The notes: a model not told the origin generated them from the letters alone. A stretch of 64,000 nucleotides of DNA from Mesorhizobium sangaii (GCF_014207355.1 NZ_JACHEF010000004.1:372001-436000), one strand, 5' to 3'. Shown: positions 8,745-18,195, numbered from the stretch's first letter. Translations and numbers: made by a program.

Positions 8745-9911
8745 TCACGCCTTTTCCGCGTGGATGTAGGCGACCGCTTCGCGCAGCGCCGCTTCGTCCT
8801 TCGAGCGCATCTGGTAGGCGTAATTTCCCATGGCGCGGCTGAAAACCTCTTCGATGGCCTGATGGTGGACGATCTTGTCGCGATGGGCGGCTAGCACGTC
8901 CTCATGGCTGTGCAAATAGCTGAGGCGCCGCTTGCGGCTGGCATAGGCGGTGAAATACTTGCCCTCGTACGGCCCGCCGGCGGCATCTTTCACCACCATA
9001 TCGGCCCAAGCTCCGTACACGTCGATGTCGAAGGTGTAGTTGATGGCATCGGTCATCCAGGCGCCGGGCGGACGCATGTTGACCTCCAGCGCGATGACGC
9101 GGTCGTCCTTGGTCTCGAACAGCTCGATGTGGAAGAATCGTTCGCGCACGTCGAACGCCTTCAGGATCTTGCGGCCGGCCTCCTCGACCGCAGGGCTGAT
9201 CCGGGGAAAACAGGTGTAGCTCATGTGGCGATCCTTGTTGACCACCTCCATGACGCTCTGGTCATAGCGGTGGCTGGCGGCCAGCACCACCTCACCATCG
9301 CGGTTGACCAGCCCATCGAAAGTCACCACCAGCCCCTCGATGAACTGCTCCATGACGAAGGTCACATCCTCGGGCTTGTCCCTGAAGAACTGGTCGAGCT
9401 CCCCAGTGTTGGAAATCTTGAACGTGTTCGAGGCGCCAGAGCCGCTGTCGGGCTTGACCACCACCGGATAGCCGACGCGGCGGATGAAGGTCATGGCGCC
9501 GGCCCTGTCGGAGCATTTGCGTTGCGCGATGGTGTCGACGCCGCTCTTGCGGAAGAAGGCGCGCATGCGGCTCTTGCGCTTCAAATTCTTCACGAAATCG
9601 AGCTTGGTGCCGTAGATGTTGAAGTCGGTGCGGATGTTGGCTTCCAGCTCCAGCCAGTGCTCGTTGAGCGATTCAAAGCGGTCGATGCGGCCCCATTTGT
9701 GGATGAAATGCCCCATCGCCCGGAACACCGGATCGTAGTCCTCCATGTCGGCAACACGGTAGTATTCGCTGAGCGCCGCCTTCAGCTTGCCGTCGAGCGC
9801 CTCATAGGGTGCGTCGCCGATACCCAGCACCCTGGCCCCGGCCTTCTTCAACCGGTCGCAGAAATCCGCGCCATTGACGGGAAAGTGCGGCGAGAAGAAC
9901 ACGAAATTCAT
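8745..9911 (-). CDS. ATP-grasp domain protein (carboxylate-amine ligase-like)
   Basis: 388 residues from ATG at 9911, preceded by a GGGGGG stretch eight bases upstream; the longer open frame to 9986 has no support. Seen: N-terminal Rossmann-like preATP-grasp part (MNFVFFSPHFPVNGADFC), ATP-binding strand PVVVKPDSGSGASNTF, the loop VMEQFIEGLVVTFDG, and the metal-binding end HIELFETKDDRVIALEVN with NMRPPG. These are the standard ATP-grasp elements that form an acyl phosphate and couple it to an amine or thiol. First gene of a two-gene operon with the esterase. Specific product unknown. Confidence 0.85.
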   Translation of the reverse strand: MNFVFFSPHFPVNGADFCDRLKKAGARVLGIGDAPYEALDGKLKAALSEYYRVADMEDYDPVFRAMGHFIHKWGRIDRFESLNEHWLELEANIRTDFNIYGTKLDFVKNLKRKSRMRAFFRKSGVDTIAQRKCSDRAGAMTFIRRVGYPVVVKPDSGSGASNTFKISNTGELDQFFRDKPEDVTFVMEQFIEGLVVTFDGLVNRDGEVVLAASHRYDQSVMEVVNKDRHMSYTCFPRISPAVEEAGRKILKAFDVRERFFHIELFETKDDRVIALEVNMRPPGAWMTDAINYTFDIDVYGAWADMVVKDAAGGPYEGKYFTAYASRKRRLSYLHSHEDVLAAHRDKIVHHQAIEEVFSRAMGNYAYQMRSKDEAALREAVAYIHAEKA

Positions 9912-10071
9912 GGATGACCCCCCTGCCGATAGTGATCCCGACAAGGCCAAGTCTGGCGCATTTGCTGCGCGTGGGGAAGAGCGCACATGTCAGGGATGAT
10001 TTCCAACAGAAACCCGGTCCGCCCTGCGGCCCCACTTGCCTCCCACAAGCCGCTCCTGTATGAGAACCGCC

Positions 10072-10188
10072 ATGAACACGCGCGCCACCAACGCTTCCCG
10101 TCCGACCGGTTTTTCCGGCGAGACCGTGCGCGCGCTGGCCTCGACCCTGCTTCTTCTCGGCCTTATCGGCGATCGCCGGGTTCGCTGA
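10072..10188 (+). CDS. leuL: leuA leader peptide with a run of leucine codons
   Basis: Small frame of 38 codons, 155 bases before leuA. Near its end it encodes STLLLLGLI, that is CTG CTT CTT CTC then CTT after one Gly, five Leu codons in six, followed by Ile. This placement and codon bias are those of an attenuator leader, in which ribosomes stall when charged tRNA-Leu is scarce. A stable hairpin follows directly at the stop codon. Leader-peptide control of leuA is known in proteobacteria, including Alphaproteobacteria. The start codon has only a weak GAGA ribosome site, so the start is less sure than the leucine run. Confidence 0.65.
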   Translation: MNTRATNASRPTGFSGETVRALASTLLLLGLIGDRRVR

Positions 10189-10232
10189 AGGAGCGCCCGG
10201 CGGTCGAACCGCCGCGCAAGCGCATGCTCCTT
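10188..10232 (+). promoter_or_regulatory. Hairpin of the leuA attenuator region
   Basis: Outer stem AAGGAGC (10188-10194) pairs with GCTCCTT (10226-10232), and an inner stem CGGCGGT (10198-10204) pairs with ACCGCCG (10208-10214) around a three-base loop. It starts at the leader peptide stop codon. No T-run follows, so it may act as an antiterminator, as a pause structure, or be the core of a weak terminator; the alternative pairing partner is not clear by eye. Confidence 0.55.
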
Positions 10233-10343
10233 GGCCAGTCACAAAATTGGCACGTCACATCAAGCGAACGAAATTCTGGTAAAGGCGCCGCTCGCCATCA
10301 ATCCATCTGGGGATGGATCCATGAGCCGCCCGGAGAAACGACG

Positions 10344-12104
10344 ATGAACGCACGAGAAGAGATCCGCTCCAATGCCGCGGTAGCCGGCAAGGATGCGGCA
10401 AAGGGCGCGCCCGAGGCAGCCCGGGGCATGCCGGACGCGGCCCGCAAATATCAACCCTACCCCACAGTAGGCCTCACCGACCGCACCTGGCCCTCGAAGG
10501 TCATCGACAAGGCGCCGATCTGGTGCTCGGTCGACCTGCGCGACGGCAACCAGGCGCTGATCGATCCGATGGGCCATGAGCGCAAGGCGCGCATGTTCGG
10601 CCTGCTGCTCGACATGGGCTTCAAGGAAATCGAGATCGGCTTCCCGTCGGCATCGCAGACCGATTTCGACTTCGCCCGCTGGTGCATCGAGGAAGGCAAC
10701 GTACCCGCCGATGTCTCGCTGCAGGTGCTGGTGCAGTGCCGGCCCGAACTGATCACCCGCACCTTCGAGGCGCTCAAGGGCGCCACCAACCCGATCGTCC
10801 ATTTCTACAACTCGACCAGCGAGTTGCAGCGCCGCGTCGTCTTCGAAAAGGACGTCGGCGGCATCAAGCGCATCGCCACCGACGCCGCCAAGATGATCAC
10901 CGACATGGCGGCCAAGGCCGGCGGCGGCTACCGTTTCGAATATTCTCCGGAGAGCTTTACCGGCACCGAACTCGAAGTGGCGCTGGAGATCTGCAACGCC
11001 GTCACCGAGATCGTCAGGCCGACACCCGACAACAAGCTGATCATCAATTTGCCGTCGACGGTCGAGATGTCGACTCCCAACATTTACGCCGACCGCATCG
11101 AATGGATGTGCCGCAACCTCGACAACCGCGAGAACCTGCTGGTCTCGCTGCATCCGCACAATGACCGCGGCACCGGCATCGCCACCACCGAGCTCGGCCT
11201 GATGGCCGGCGCCGACCGCGTCGAAGGCACGCTATTCGGCAATGGCGAGCGCACCGGCAATGTCGATATCGTCACGCTGGCGCTCAACATGTACACGCAA
11301 GGTGTCGATCCGGGGATCGACTGCTCCGACATCAACCGGATGAAGGATGTCTACGAATATTCGAACCAGCTGAAGATCCCCGAGCGCCATCCCTATGTCG
11401 GCGAGCTCGTCTACACCGCCTTTTCCGGGTCGCACCAGGATGCCATCAACAAGGGCATGAAGGCGCTGAAGAAGGCCAACACGAGCCTGTGGGAAGTGCC
11501 CTATCTGCCGATCGATCCGGCCGATGTCGGCCGCAGCTACGAAGCGATCATCCGCATCAACTCGCAATCCGGCAAAGGCGGCATCGCGTATGTGCTGCAG
11601 GCCGATTACGGCCTCAACCTGCCGCGCAATCTGCAAATCGAGTTCAGCCAGGAAATCCAGGCGATCACCGATGCCGAGGGCAAGGAAGTGCCGGTCAGGC
11701 GCATCTACGAGCGCTTTCTCGAAACCTATGTCGACCAGCCGCGCGCGCGGCTGAAATTCCTCGACCACCACACCTATCCCAGCACCGAGACCAAGGGCCG
11801 CCGCGTCGTCGAGGCGATCATCGTCGACAACGGCAAGGAGGTGACGATTACCGGCACCGGCACCGGCCCGATCGACGGCTTCGTCGATGCGCTCTCGCGT
11901 CATCTCGGCATCGAGATGTCGGTGCTCGATTATTCCGAGCACTCGATGCAGCGCGGCTCGAACGCCTCGGCCATCTCCTATGTCGAGATGGAACATCCTG
12001 ATGGCAAGCTGTTCGGCGCCGGCATCAACACCAACATCGTCGCCGCCTCGCTGGAAGCGGTGATGTCGGCGGCGAACCGCATCGTCGTCAAAAAGGCCGG
12101 TTGA
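10344..12104 (+). CDS. leuA: 2-isopropylmalate synthase
   Basis: Condenses acetyl-CoA with 2-ketoisovalerate, the first committed step of leucine synthesis. 586 residues from ATG at 10344, which has GGAG at 10332; the frame open from 9987 is upstream leader DNA. Seen: HMGL-like TIM barrel with the metal/substrate segment VDLRDGNQALIDP, HPHNDRGTGI with the zinc-binding histidines, and GNGERTGNVD, followed by a C-terminal LeuA dimer/allosteric domain. The length and the WCSVDLRDGNQ start of the catalytic domain fit the long LeuA form found in rhizobia and actinobacteria. Expected control: the leucine-rich leader and hairpin just upstream. Confidence 0.96.
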   Translation: MNAREEIRSNAAVAGKDAAKGAPEAARGMPDAARKYQPYPTVGLTDRTWPSKVIDKAPIWCSVDLRDGNQALIDPMGHERKARMFGLLLDMGFKEIEIGFPSASQTDFDFARWCIEEGNVPADVSLQVLVQCRPELITRTFEALKGATNPIVHFYNSTSELQRRVVFEKDVGGIKRIATDAAKMITDMAAKAGGGYRFEYSPESFTGTELEVALEICNAVTEIVRPTPDNKLIINLPSTVEMSTPNIYADRIEWMCRNLDNRENLLVSLHPHNDRGTGIATTELGLMAGADRVEGTLFGNGERTGNVDIVTLALNMYTQGVDPGIDCSDINRMKDVYEYSNQLKIPERHPYVGELVYTAFSGSHQDAINKGMKALKKANTSLWEVPYLPIDPADVGRSYEAIIRINSQSGKGGIAYVLQADYGLNLPRNLQIEFSQEIQAITDAEGKEVPVRRIYERFLETYVDQPRARLKFLDHHTYPSTETKGRRVVEAIIVDNGKEVTITGTGTGPIDGFVDALSRHLGIEMSVLDYSEHSMQRGSNASAISYVEMEHPDGKLFGAGINTNIVAASLEAVMSAANRIVVKKAG

Positions 12105-12121
12105 CGCACGAACAGAACGAA

Positions 12122-12158
12122 GGTCGGAACCCTCCCCATTCGGTGATCGGTTCCGACC
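12122..12158 (+). terminator. Hairpin after leuA
   Basis: A perfect ten-base stem, GGTCGGAACC (12122-12131) with GGTTCCGACC (12149-12158), lies 18 bases after the leuA stop. No clear T-run follows, so termination here may depend on other factors, but position and stem strength suggest transcript end or 3' stabilisation. Confidence 0.5.
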
Positions 12159-12288
12159 CTTCGCATCATTAACCACCGAAGAATTATCCGGTGGGGTACG
12201 TGATCGCATAATGGCTGCATACTTGTGTGGCGGTGCGGGAACTATATGATCGCGCCTCAACCTGTGCCGACTTCGAGAGGATCGACAC

Positions 12289-14055
12289 TTGCAGCATGCC
12301 ACGCCTGCCGCCCCCGCAGTGCGCGAGACACTGGAGCGACTTCTTGCCAGCCAGACGTTCGGGCGATCTGAACGCGCGCGCAAGTTGCTCCGCTACCTTG
12401 TCGAACGCGAACAAGCCGGCGAAGCCGACAGGCTCAAGGGCTTCTCCATCGCCATGGATGTCTTCGGCAAGGACGGCGATTTCGATCCGTCCACCGATGC
12501 CGTGGTGCGGGTTCAGGCGGGCAGGCTGCGCGAGCTTCTGCAGCATTATTTTGCCAATGAAGGCGTTGCCGAGCCGGTCCGCATCGCCATTCCGCGAGGC
12601 GGCTATGTCCCTGCCTATGAACTGAATGAGATCCGGTTGCCGGCTGAGGCTGTCCCCGAACTCAGGCTGGATGGCGCCACGTCCGCCGATCGGGCCAACG
12701 AGGCCACCACGGGTATGCCGGATGCGGTGTCGCCGGCTTTCGCGAAGCCCACCCCCTCGGTGGTGCGCCAACTCCGCTTCTTCTGGATGGCGTTCGCCCT
12801 GGTCATCGCCATGCCGGGCCTGCTGATCCTTCGTCAGGGCAGCAGCGCCTTGCTGACCGGCGGCGGCGACATGTCGGCGACCCTCGAGACCGCCGGCGCA
12901 ACCAGCAGCATCGCGCCGTCGGCAACCGCCGACGCCCTGCCGCTGGTCTATATCGACGTCAAGGCCGAAGGCACCGACGCCAGCCGCGTCGCCGCCTCGC
13001 TGCGCGCCGGCCTGAGCGGCTTCGATACGATCGATTTCATCGGCCGCGACACAGCCACCGATCCGGCCGACGATGCCACCAGCTTCATCTTCGACATCCT
13101 GCCTGGTCCGAACGCTGGCGATATCACGATCGAACTGCAAAGCATGGCGTCCGGACGGGTGCTTCTTTCGCGCAATCTGACCCCTGCCGACAGCGCACCG
13201 GCCGCGGTCGAAGACCGTATCGCCGACATGCTGAGTTCGGCGCTTCCGGCCTCGGGCACGATCTACAACTATATCGAGCAGACCGGCGCACCAAATGGCC
13301 TGACGCAATGCCTTCTGCTCAATGACAAATATTATCTCGACCAGAACGCCAGAACCCATGAGGCTGCCTATCGCTGCCTCGAAAATTTGGTCAATGGCGG
13401 GGCGAAATCCTCGCTCGTCTATTCGGAACTCGCGTCTCTGCAGCTCGAGGCGGTCTCCGATCATTATGCCTATCCGCCGAATGCGACGATTGAAAAGGCC
13501 GTGGAGTTTGCCCATCGCGGCGTGCAGATGGGGCCGACCAGCCCTTATGCGCACCGCTCCTACGGCTATGTCAGTTCGCGTCTCGGCAATACGGACGAAG
13601 CGATCCGCTGGATGCGCAAGGCCTATGAACTCAATCCCTACGATCTCGGCATGGCTGCAGCCTACGGCTACGGGCTGATCTTCGCCGGTCGATACGCGGA
13701 AGGAACGCCGATCCTGGCCCATGCGGCGGAGACCTTCAGCGGCCACTCGACATGGTGGGACTACGGGCTGTTCGTCGGCGAATTCATGCTCGGCAACATG
13801 AACAAGGCGGTCGCGGCCAGCATGGCACTGAGAACGACGGCAACGAAATCGCACTATCTTGCGGCGCGGCTGATCGGCGCCAAGGCTGCCGGACAGGACC
13901 ATCTGGTCAGCACGCTGCTAGGTGAGCTGAACACCGAGTTCCCTAAATTTGCCGCCGATCCGCGCGCGACCTTCGTCGAGCGGAAATATCCGGCCGACCT
14001 GACCGACCGGCTGGTCCAGGCTCTCCGCGCCGCGGGTCTCGGCAACGCGAGCTGA
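12289..14055 (+). CDS. Membrane-anchored TPR protein with N-terminal regulator-like domain
   Basis: 588 residues starting at TTG 12289, chosen because GAGAGG lies eight bases before it and no ATG fits. Residues 1-115 form the domain often seen at the start of rhizobial TPR/adenylate-cyclase-like proteins (LLRYLVEREQAGEADRLKG, DVFGKDGDFDPSTDAVVRVQ, GRLRELLQHY). A single membrane helix lies near residues 163-183 (FFWMAFALVIAMPGLLIL). The periplasmic part contains a 100-residue middle region and TPR-like helices towards the C terminus (SPYAHRSYGYVSSRLGNTDE, AIRWMRKAYELNPYDLG). No cyclase catalytic residues are visible. Probably a signalling or assembly protein; the role is unknown. Confidence 0.75.
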   Translation: MQHATPAAPAVRETLERLLASQTFGRSERARKLLRYLVEREQAGEADRLKGFSIAMDVFGKDGDFDPSTDAVVRVQAGRLRELLQHYFANEGVAEPVRIAIPRGGYVPAYELNEIRLPAEAVPELRLDGATSADRANEATTGMPDAVSPAFAKPTPSVVRQLRFFWMAFALVIAMPGLLILRQGSSALLTGGGDMSATLETAGATSSIAPSATADALPLVYIDVKAEGTDASRVAASLRAGLSGFDTIDFIGRDTATDPADDATSFIFDILPGPNAGDITIELQSMASGRVLLSRNLTPADSAPAAVEDRIADMLSSALPASGTIYNYIEQTGAPNGLTQCLLLNDKYYLDQNARTHEAAYRCLENLVNGGAKSSLVYSELASLQLEAVSDHYAYPPNATIEKAVEFAHRGVQMGPTSPYAHRSYGYVSSRLGNTDEAIRWMRKAYELNPYDLGMAAAYGYGLIFAGRYAEGTPILAHAAETFSGHSTWWDYGLFVGEFMLGNMNKAVAASMALRTTATKSHYLAARLIGAKAAGQDHLVSTLLGELNTEFPKFAADPRATFVERKYPADLTDRLVQALRAAGLGNAS

Positions 14056-14202
14056 CATCAATCGACTTCCTCAGACTAGGCGCGCCGGCTCTGTCCGCGA
14101 CCGTACAAATCGCGAAGATTTTACTGGTCATCAAGCTAGACTAGGCGCAATTCAGCCACGGTTGGTGTCGCGCATTCTGCAATAACAAAAAAATCAGCTT
14201 TC

Positions 14203-15006
14203 ATGACCGCATCGCTTTTTGCCGCCGAACAGGGTGTTGGCTCGAAGGCCATCGTCCTGCTGCATGGTTTCGGCGGCTGCCACGATGTCTGGCGTGAGGT
14301 GATTTCTTCCCTGGCGCCTGCCACGCGCACGCTGGCCTATGATCTGCCGGGGCATGGGCTGTCGCTCGATTTTCCCGGAGCCGGTCCGGCCAAGGTGGCG
14401 GCTAGGGCCGTGCTCGCCGATCTCTCGGAACGCAGACTGGAGCATGTTCATCTCGTGGGCCACTCGATGGGCGGTGCGGTGGCAATGCTGATGGCGCTGG
14501 CCGAGCCTGGAAAAGTCGCCTCGCTGACGCTTCTTGCGCCGGGCGGTCTTGGCCCCGAGATCAATGGACCGTTGTTGCGCCGCTATGGCGGCGCCGCGCA
14601 CCGGTCCGAGATCCGCGCCTGCCTTGCCGCCATGTCCGGCCCCCATAGCCCGCCCCAGAAGCGTATCGTGGACGTGCTTTGCCGAATGCGCGGACGTCCA
14701 GGCCAAGTGCCGAAGCTGGTCGAGATCGCAGCCGCCATGACCATGGACGATCGGCAAGGCGTCATCCCGCACGATCGTCTCGACGGACTGAACATGCCGG
14801 TGATGGTGGCGTGGGGAACCGACGATGCAGTGTTGCCCTTTACCCAGGCGGATGATCTGCCGGCGCATTTTCATGTCCACCATGTGCTGGACGTCGGCCA
14901 TATGCTGGCCGAGGAAGCACCGGACCTCGTCGCCGAGATCATTCGCCGCAACAGCAACAGGCGCACCAGGCCGCAGCGTCAGAAATTCGCCGCTGCTGCC
15001 AGCTGA
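14203..15006 (+). CDS. Alpha/beta hydrolase
   Basis: 267 residues of the alpha/beta hydrolase fold: HGFGG oxyanion turn (VLLHGFGGCHDVW), nucleophile elbow GHSMGG, acid in WGTDDAVLP, and catalytic His in DVGHMLAEE. The set resembles haloperoxidase or acetoin-dehydrogenase E2-like hydrolases, but without a lipoyl domain. It stands alone, with 147 bases upstream. No operon partner gives a hint to its substrate. Confidence 0.82.
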   Translation: MTASLFAAEQGVGSKAIVLLHGFGGCHDVWREVISSLAPATRTLAYDLPGHGLSLDFPGAGPAKVAARAVLADLSERRLEHVHLVGHSMGGAVAMLMALAEPGKVASLTLLAPGGLGPEINGPLLRRYGGAAHRSEIRACLAAMSGPHSPPQKRIVDVLCRMRGRPGQVPKLVEIAAAMTMDDRQGVIPHDRLDGLNMPVMVAWGTDDAVLPFTQADDLPAHFHVHHVLDVGHMLAEEAPDLVAEIIRRNSNRRTRPQRQKFAAAAS

Positions 15007-15122
15007 CCTTTTTTCGCGCACAACCGCCTGCTGAACACGCCTCGATCCCGTTGCTCTCGCCAGTGCATTTTACCGGCGGCTGTGTTAACCCCGTGTTAAC
15101 CAAACCCGCGAGGCGAACGCCG

Positions 15123-15740
15123 ATGAAGGAAGCAGGCGAGAAGACCATCGATCAGTCGAGGAAACTGTCCGATGCCGTCCGTGATGTGAAGAATGCCTTC
15201 GCCGACCGCGACGACGTCGTCGTCGACATGCGCGAAGCCCATCGCATGCGCCTCGAACTGCTTGCCGCCGAACTGGCGCCGGTTTTTGCCGATGTTCCCG
15301 CCGACATGGACAATTTCGACTTTGTCGTCTCGTCCGGCTTGCAGCCGCGCCTGTGGATCGACGCCGTCAGCCATGTCGCCATGGGGCGCGATCGCCGCAC
15401 CTATCGCTTTCTCAGGGACACCCGCATCGGCCGGGTGGTGCTTGCCGAATCGACCGATATGAAGCCCGTTGCTGATCAGGTGACGCGCTATGTTGCCGAG
15501 CGGATCGTCGAGCGTCAGAGGATGATGGAAGGCGGGGTCGAGCTGGCCGTCGCCGGCATGAAACGCGCCGATGTGCCGGAAGCCGAACCGCCACTGCGCT
15601 CGAAGACGCGCAGCAGGACCTGGTCGGCGTTTCTGTCCGGCCTTGGCCTGGTCGCCGCCGGCGCTCTGGTCGGACTTGTGGTGTCGGTCATCCTGTTATG
15701 GGACCGCATCGTGGCCATGGTTCTCAACGTGCGGCCATAG
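15123..15740 (+). CDS. Conserved hypothetical protein with C-terminal membrane helix
   Basis: 205 residues from ATG at 15123 with AACGCCG before it; the frame is open from 15051 but the ATG-initiated form matches the start of a charged helical N terminus (MKEAGEKTIDQSRKLSDAV). Residues 20-145 are soluble and mixed; near the end lies one strong membrane helix (FLSGLGLVAAGALVGLVVSV), so it is likely tail-anchored with the bulk in the cytoplasm. I recognise no domain. Its 3' end overlaps the convergent metallophosphoesterase gene by 17 bases. Confidence 0.65.
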   Translation: MKEAGEKTIDQSRKLSDAVRDVKNAFADRDDVVVDMREAHRMRLELLAAELAPVFADVPADMDNFDFVVSSGLQPRLWIDAVSHVAMGRDRRTYRFLRDTRIGRVVLAESTDMKPVADQVTRYVAERIVERQRMMEGGVELAVAGMKRADVPEAEPPLRSKTRSRTWSAFLSGLGLVAAGALVGLVVSVILLWDRIVAMVLNVRP

Positions 15741-16653
15741 CCGCGCCGGCCTCCGCACCAAGCTCCAGCGTCTGCAGATCGGATGGCGGTATGGACGGCC
15801 CGGTCAGGCCGCGCCGTGTTAGGCGGATCCGCCAACTGCCTTTTTCCCCGTCGATGTCGAACAGATTGTACTGCGCCGCCGGGTGCTTGCCGCCCGGCGC
15901 CTGGCCGGCGGCAGCAACGCCGACCACAGGAACCTTGGCGCCCCGGTTGCCTATGAAGAACAGCGACGGCAGATGCGAATGGCCGTGCAGGACAAGCTCG
16001 GCGCCATGGCGGCGAATGATCTTGTGGAAGCGGGCAATGCCGAACAGCCGCTTGTGCTGCGAGACCGCGCCGCGCACCGGCGGATGATGGATCATGATCG
16101 CGCGAAACAGCCCTTGCGCGGCCGTGGTGTCGAGCAGCTTGCCAAGCCGTTTCGCCTGCCCCTCCATGAAGAAGCCGTTGGCCATGAACGGCGCCGTGGC
16201 ACGCGCTGTCGAGATGCCGATCAGCGCGACATCGCCGCGCACGCGCAGATAGGGGAACGCGTTGCGGTCGACCGGCGTGTTGACACCGTCGCCACTCATC
16301 CACGCCGCCCAGGACCGGCAGACCTTGTCGAAGGCGCCGGGCACATAGGCATCGTGGTTTCCAGGAACGACCGAGACATCCTGCGGCGATCCCAGCGTCT
16401 CCAGCCAGTGCTTGGCCATCTCGATCTCGCCGTCGAGCGCCAGATTGACCAGGTCGCCGGTGACGGCGAGGTGGTCAGGCGTGTTCGCCTTGATGTCGGC
16501 GACGATCGCGTCGATGACGGCATCATGCATGTGGCGGCGGCGGTTGCGCTGCCAGTTGACGTAGCCGAGCACGCGCTTGGAGGCGAGATCGCGATAGGAT
16601 ACATCGGGGAGCGGCCCCAGATGGACATCGGAAATATGCGCAAGCTTGAACAT
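15724..16653 (-). CDS. Metallophosphoesterase
   Basis: 309 residues from ATG 16653; the start there gives MFKLAHISDVHLG, with the first metal motif at the expected place. Seen in order: HISDVHLG, GDLVN, GNHDAY, HHPP and HGHSH, the five calcineurin-like metal-binding motifs. Cytoplasmic. It may act on cyclic nucleotides or other phosphoesters (CpdA-like), but nothing in context decides that. It is divergent from the NUDIX gene at 16707, with 53 bases between the starts. Confidence 0.88.
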   Translation of the reverse strand: MFKLAHISDVHLGPLPDVSYRDLASKRVLGYVNWQRNRRRHMHDAVIDAIVADIKANTPDHLAVTGDLVNLALDGEIEMAKHWLETLGSPQDVSVVPGNHDAYVPGAFDKVCRSWAAWMSGDGVNTPVDRNAFPYLRVRGDVALIGISTARATAPFMANGFFMEGQAKRLGKLLDTTAAQGLFRAIMIHHPPVRGAVSQHKRLFGIARFHKIIRRHGAELVLHGHSHLPSLFFIGNRGAKVPVVGVAAAGQAPGGKHPAAQYNLFDIDGEKGSWRIRLTRRGLTGPSIPPSDLQTLELGAEAGAAMAAR

Positions 16654-16706
16654 CCATCCTTCATATGCGACGCGCTGCCTGCTTTCCACCCACGGTTTGC
16701 CACCTG

Positions 16707-17204
16707 ATGGAGACTGATCCGGAGAAGACCTTCCGCCAGACCGGTTGGGCGGGCGTCCGGGCTCAGTTGTTCCATTTCTATTTCGTGCTGCGCCGGCCGA
16801 TGACGCTTGGCGTGCGCGGTCTGGTCCACGACACGGCGTCCAATTCCGTCTTCCTCATTCGCCACACTTATGTGCCCGGCTGGCAGCTTCCTGGCGGCGG
16901 CGTCGAAGTTGGCGAGACGCTTGGTGAGGCACTGGCGCGCGAACTGGCCGAGGAAGGCAACATCGCACTGACGTCACCGCCGGCGCTGAGGTCGATGCAT
17001 TTCAACCGTGGCGCCAGCAGGCGCGACCATGTCGGTTTCTATCTGATCGAGCATTTCAGCCAGACGGCGCCGAAGCTGCCGGACCACGAGATCGCCGAGT
17101 CCGGCTTCTTTCCCCTGGACCGTTTGCCGGAAGGCACGACACCAGCGACGCTACAGCGGATCGCCGAGGTTTTTGGCGGCGCGCAGCCCTCGCCCTACTG
17201 GTAG
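16707..17204 (+). CDS. NUDIX hydrolase
   Basis: 165 residues from ATG 16707. The NUDIX box is complete: GGGVEVGETLGEALAREL followed by AEEGNI, matching Gx5Ex7REUxEExGU. Upstream PGWQLPGG is the usual preceding strand. These enzymes hydrolyse nucleoside diphosphates linked to another moiety; the substrate is not predictable here. The first 35 residues (FHFYFVLRRPMTLGVRG) place it in the group annotated as ADP-ribose or generic NUDIX proteins of rhizobia. It ends one base before the convergent glutathionyl reductase stop. Confidence 0.88.
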   Translation: METDPEKTFRQTGWAGVRAQLFHFYFVLRRPMTLGVRGLVHDTASNSVFLIRHTYVPGWQLPGGGVEVGETLGEALARELAEEGNIALTSPPALRSMHFNRGASRRDHVGFYLIEHFSQTAPKLPDHEIAESGFFPLDRLPEGTTPATLQRIAEVFGGAQPSPYW

Positions 17205-17205
17205 A

Positions 17206-18195
17206 TCACGCCGCCTTCTTGAACCGTCCCCGGTCATGCCGCGCGTCATAGTCCAGTTCCGGCCCTACCGGCACGATTCGTGTCGGGTTGATCGTCTCGT
17301 GGCTGCCGTAATAATGCGACTTGATGTGATTGAGGTTCACGGTCCCGGCGACGTCAGGCACCTGGTAGAGGTCGCGCAGATAGTTGGACAGGTTCGGGTA
17401 GTCGGCGATGCGGCGCAGATTGCATTTGAAATGGCCGACATAGACCGGGTCGAAGCGCACCAGAGTGGTGAACAGCCGCCAGTCGGCTTCAGTGATGCGA
17501 TCGCCCACCAAAAAACGTTGCCTTGAGAGGCGGTCTTCCAACGTGTCGAGCGCCGCGAACAGCTCGCCGAACGCTTCTTCATAGGCGGCTTGCGTGGTGG
17601 CGAAGCCGGCGCGATAGACGCCATTGTTGACGGCGGGATAGACCAGCGCGTTGATCGCATCGATCTCGCCGCGCAGCGCCTTGGGGTAGAAATCGAGGCT
17701 GGCATCGCCCCATTCGTCGAAGGCCGAATTCAGCATCCGGATGATCTCGGAGGATTCGTTGGAGACGATGGTCTGCTCCTTTTTATCCCACAGCACCGGC
17801 ACCGTCACGCGGCCGGAATAGGCAGGGTCGGCCTTGGTGTAAATCTGGTGCAGAAAATCGAGGCCGTAGAGCGTGTCGCCGGTCGCGCCATCCTGCGCCA
17901 CGAACGTCCAGCCGTTGGCGCCCATGAAATGATGCACCACCGACACCGAAATGATGCCTTCCAGCTTCTTCAGCGCGCGAAAGATCAGCGTCCGGTGCGC
18001 CCACGGGCAAGCGAGCGAGACATAGAGATGGTAGCGGCCGGGCTCCGCTTTGAAGCCGCGGCTGCGGCCCTCGGCAGGCGTCCCGTCGCGGGTGATCCAG
18101 TCGCGCCACTGCGATTGCACCCGCACGAACTTGCCTCCGCTGACCTTGGTGTCATACCAGCGGTCCTGCCATTTGCCTTCGACCAGCAATCCCAT
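17206..18195 (-). CDS. Glutathionyl-hydroquinone reductase (Xi-class GST)
   Basis: 329 residues from ATG 18195 (MGLLVEGKWQDRWYDT), the canonical start of the YqjG/EcmB/PcpF family. The thioredoxin-like domain carries the catalytic cysteine in SLACPWAHRTLI, and later segments VPVLWDKKEQTIVSNESSEI and FVYVGHFKCN-like FDPVYVGHFKCN are the family's typical signatures. It uses glutathione to reduce glutathionyl-hydroquinones, protecting against quinones from aromatic breakdown. Cytoplasmic, stand-alone. Length is normal. Confidence 0.92.
   Translation of the reverse strand: MGLLVEGKWQDRWYDTKVSGGKFVRVQSQWRDWITRDGTPAEGRSRGFKAEPGRYHLYVSLACPWAHRTLIFRALKKLEGIISVSVVHHFMGANGWTFVAQDGATGDTLYGLDFLHQIYTKADPAYSGRVTVPVLWDKKEQTIVSNESSEIIRMLNSAFDEWGDASLDFYPKALRGEIDAINALVYPAVNNGVYRAGFATTQAAYEEAFGELFAALDTLEDRLSRQRFLVGDRITEADWRLFTTLVRFDPVYVGHFKCNLRRIADYPNLSNYLRDLYQVPDVAGTVNLNHIKSHYYGSHETINPTRIVPVGPELDYDARHDRGRFKKAA

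Noticed and set aside
9987..10343. N-terminal extension of leuA
   Set aside because: Ribosome site is at 10344 and the extension covers the leader peptide in another frame.
15515..16303. 262-codon minus frame
   Set aside because: Shadow of the metallophosphoesterase in another frame; no motif.
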